Of a stretch of 17,500 bases of DNA, positions 16,975 to 17,500 are shown piece by piece; positions within the stretch are counted from its first letter, which is position 1, and each line of letters begins with the position of its first letter. The stretch comes from Hepatocystis sp. ex Piliocolobus tephrosceles (taxonomy: Eukaryota; Apicomplexa; Aconoidasida; Haemosporida; Plasmodiidae), in NCBI GenBank assembly GCA_902459845.2, contig CABPSV020000167.1, positions 1 to 17,500 on the forward strand, given 5' to 3'. A program made the position numbers and the translations under genes. The notes below the pieces were generated by a model that was not told where the DNA came from, made no database searches, and saw only the letters and a list, made by a program, of their open reading frames with translations.

Positions 16975-17500
16975 TATAAAAGCCAGAATTTAAAAACGTT
17001 TACACAATTGGAATATAACATTTATAAAAAAATAAATGTCTATCCCTTTAAGTTATAAGATATACATCTCCTTATCAACATATATATACACATGTATATG
17101 CGCACGTTGTATAAAACACATTGAAACAAAAGAAGGAATAGTTGTTTATTAATGTATATTTTTTTTTTTTTTTTTTTTTTTGTTACTGTATAATTCATTT
17201 TAAAAAATGATGAGTTATAACTGAATTGGAAGAAAAAAAGAAAAGAAAGAAAAAAAAAAATGTTCGAAATATTTGGCGAAAGGTATTTGACATTTTTACG
17301 CAATTTTTTTTTTTTTTTTTTTTAAATTAGAAGTTCCAATCTTAATTATATTTTATAAAAATTATATAAATAAAGAAATATAGTTGTAAAGTCTTCTAAA
17401 CAAAGTATAAAAAAAAAAAAAAAAATAATATATTATAAGTGGATATGGCTAATAAATTAAAATAATCGTTATCAATATTTTATTTTAAGGCCTTGGTATA

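Larger units (their letters stand above)
15594..17500. other. Upstream region of the MRH/YccV gene, to the right edge
   Basis: No convincing gene. From the start codon outward it holds (AT)n and a 32-bp array (15646-15840), T runs at 16049-16081 (33 T), 16374-16406 (33 T), 16913-16973 (61 T), 17159-17181 (23 T) and 17304-17323 (20 T), shorter A runs at 16153-16171 and 17409-17425, an (AT)n block near 16507-16565, an 18-bp pyrimidine array (16681-16740) and a purine G-rich island (16744-16761). The reverse-strand 87-codon frame at 17040-17303 is largely homopolymer-coded and I do not accept it. Promoter elements are presumably here, but none is identifiable by eye. Confidence 0.7.

Noticed and set aside
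17040..17303. 87-codon reverse-strand frame
   Set aside because: Largely encoded by homopolymer runs (poly-Lys, poly-Phe) in spacer DNA, with no recognisable feature.

Overview
The window looks like nuclear DNA of a malaria parasite (Plasmodium). It is extremely A+T rich. Its proteins are loaded with Asn, Lys and Ser low-complexity tracts and in-frame tandem repeats, and the spaces between genes are full of poly(dA:dT) runs, (AT)n and short minisatellites. I cannot name the species from the sequence alone.

Layout: (1) 2-8128 (+) is the 3' part of a giant single-exon reading frame, at least 2,708 codons, open through the left edge, with more than a dozen tandem-repeat arrays. (2) 8129-9382 is a repeat-rich spacer with a 14-bp array overlapping the stop codon, two perfect hairpins and a 20-bp ACGTACGT array. 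(3) 9383-10366 (+) encodes a monothiol glutaredoxin-like protein with a CKYS active site. (4) 10367-11741 is the spacer between convergent genes, with a possible tiny spliced peptide gene. (5) 11742-15593 (-) encodes a 1,283-residue secretory protein that joins an OS-9/erlectin-type MRH domain to a C-terminal YccV/HspQ-like domain. (6) 15594-17500 is the upstream region of that gene, dominated by long poly-T runs (one of 61 T).

A giant ~320+ kDa repeat protein beside a CKYS glutaredoxin and a ~1,300-residue third gene matches, from memory, the P. falciparum neighbourhood of the chloroquine-resistance transporter gene (cg2, the glutaredoxin-like gene GLP3/cg6, cg1). I therefore suggest cg2-GLP3-cg1 orthology with moderate confidence. 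If right, crt should lie just beyond the right edge.

Nothing indicates that the three genes work together. The most notable biology is in the third gene. Its MRH domain keeps all six framework cysteines but by eye lacks most mannose-coordinating residues, in a parasite genus whose N-glycans carry no mannose. It is fused to a YccV domain that the signal peptide would place in the ER or secretory lumen.
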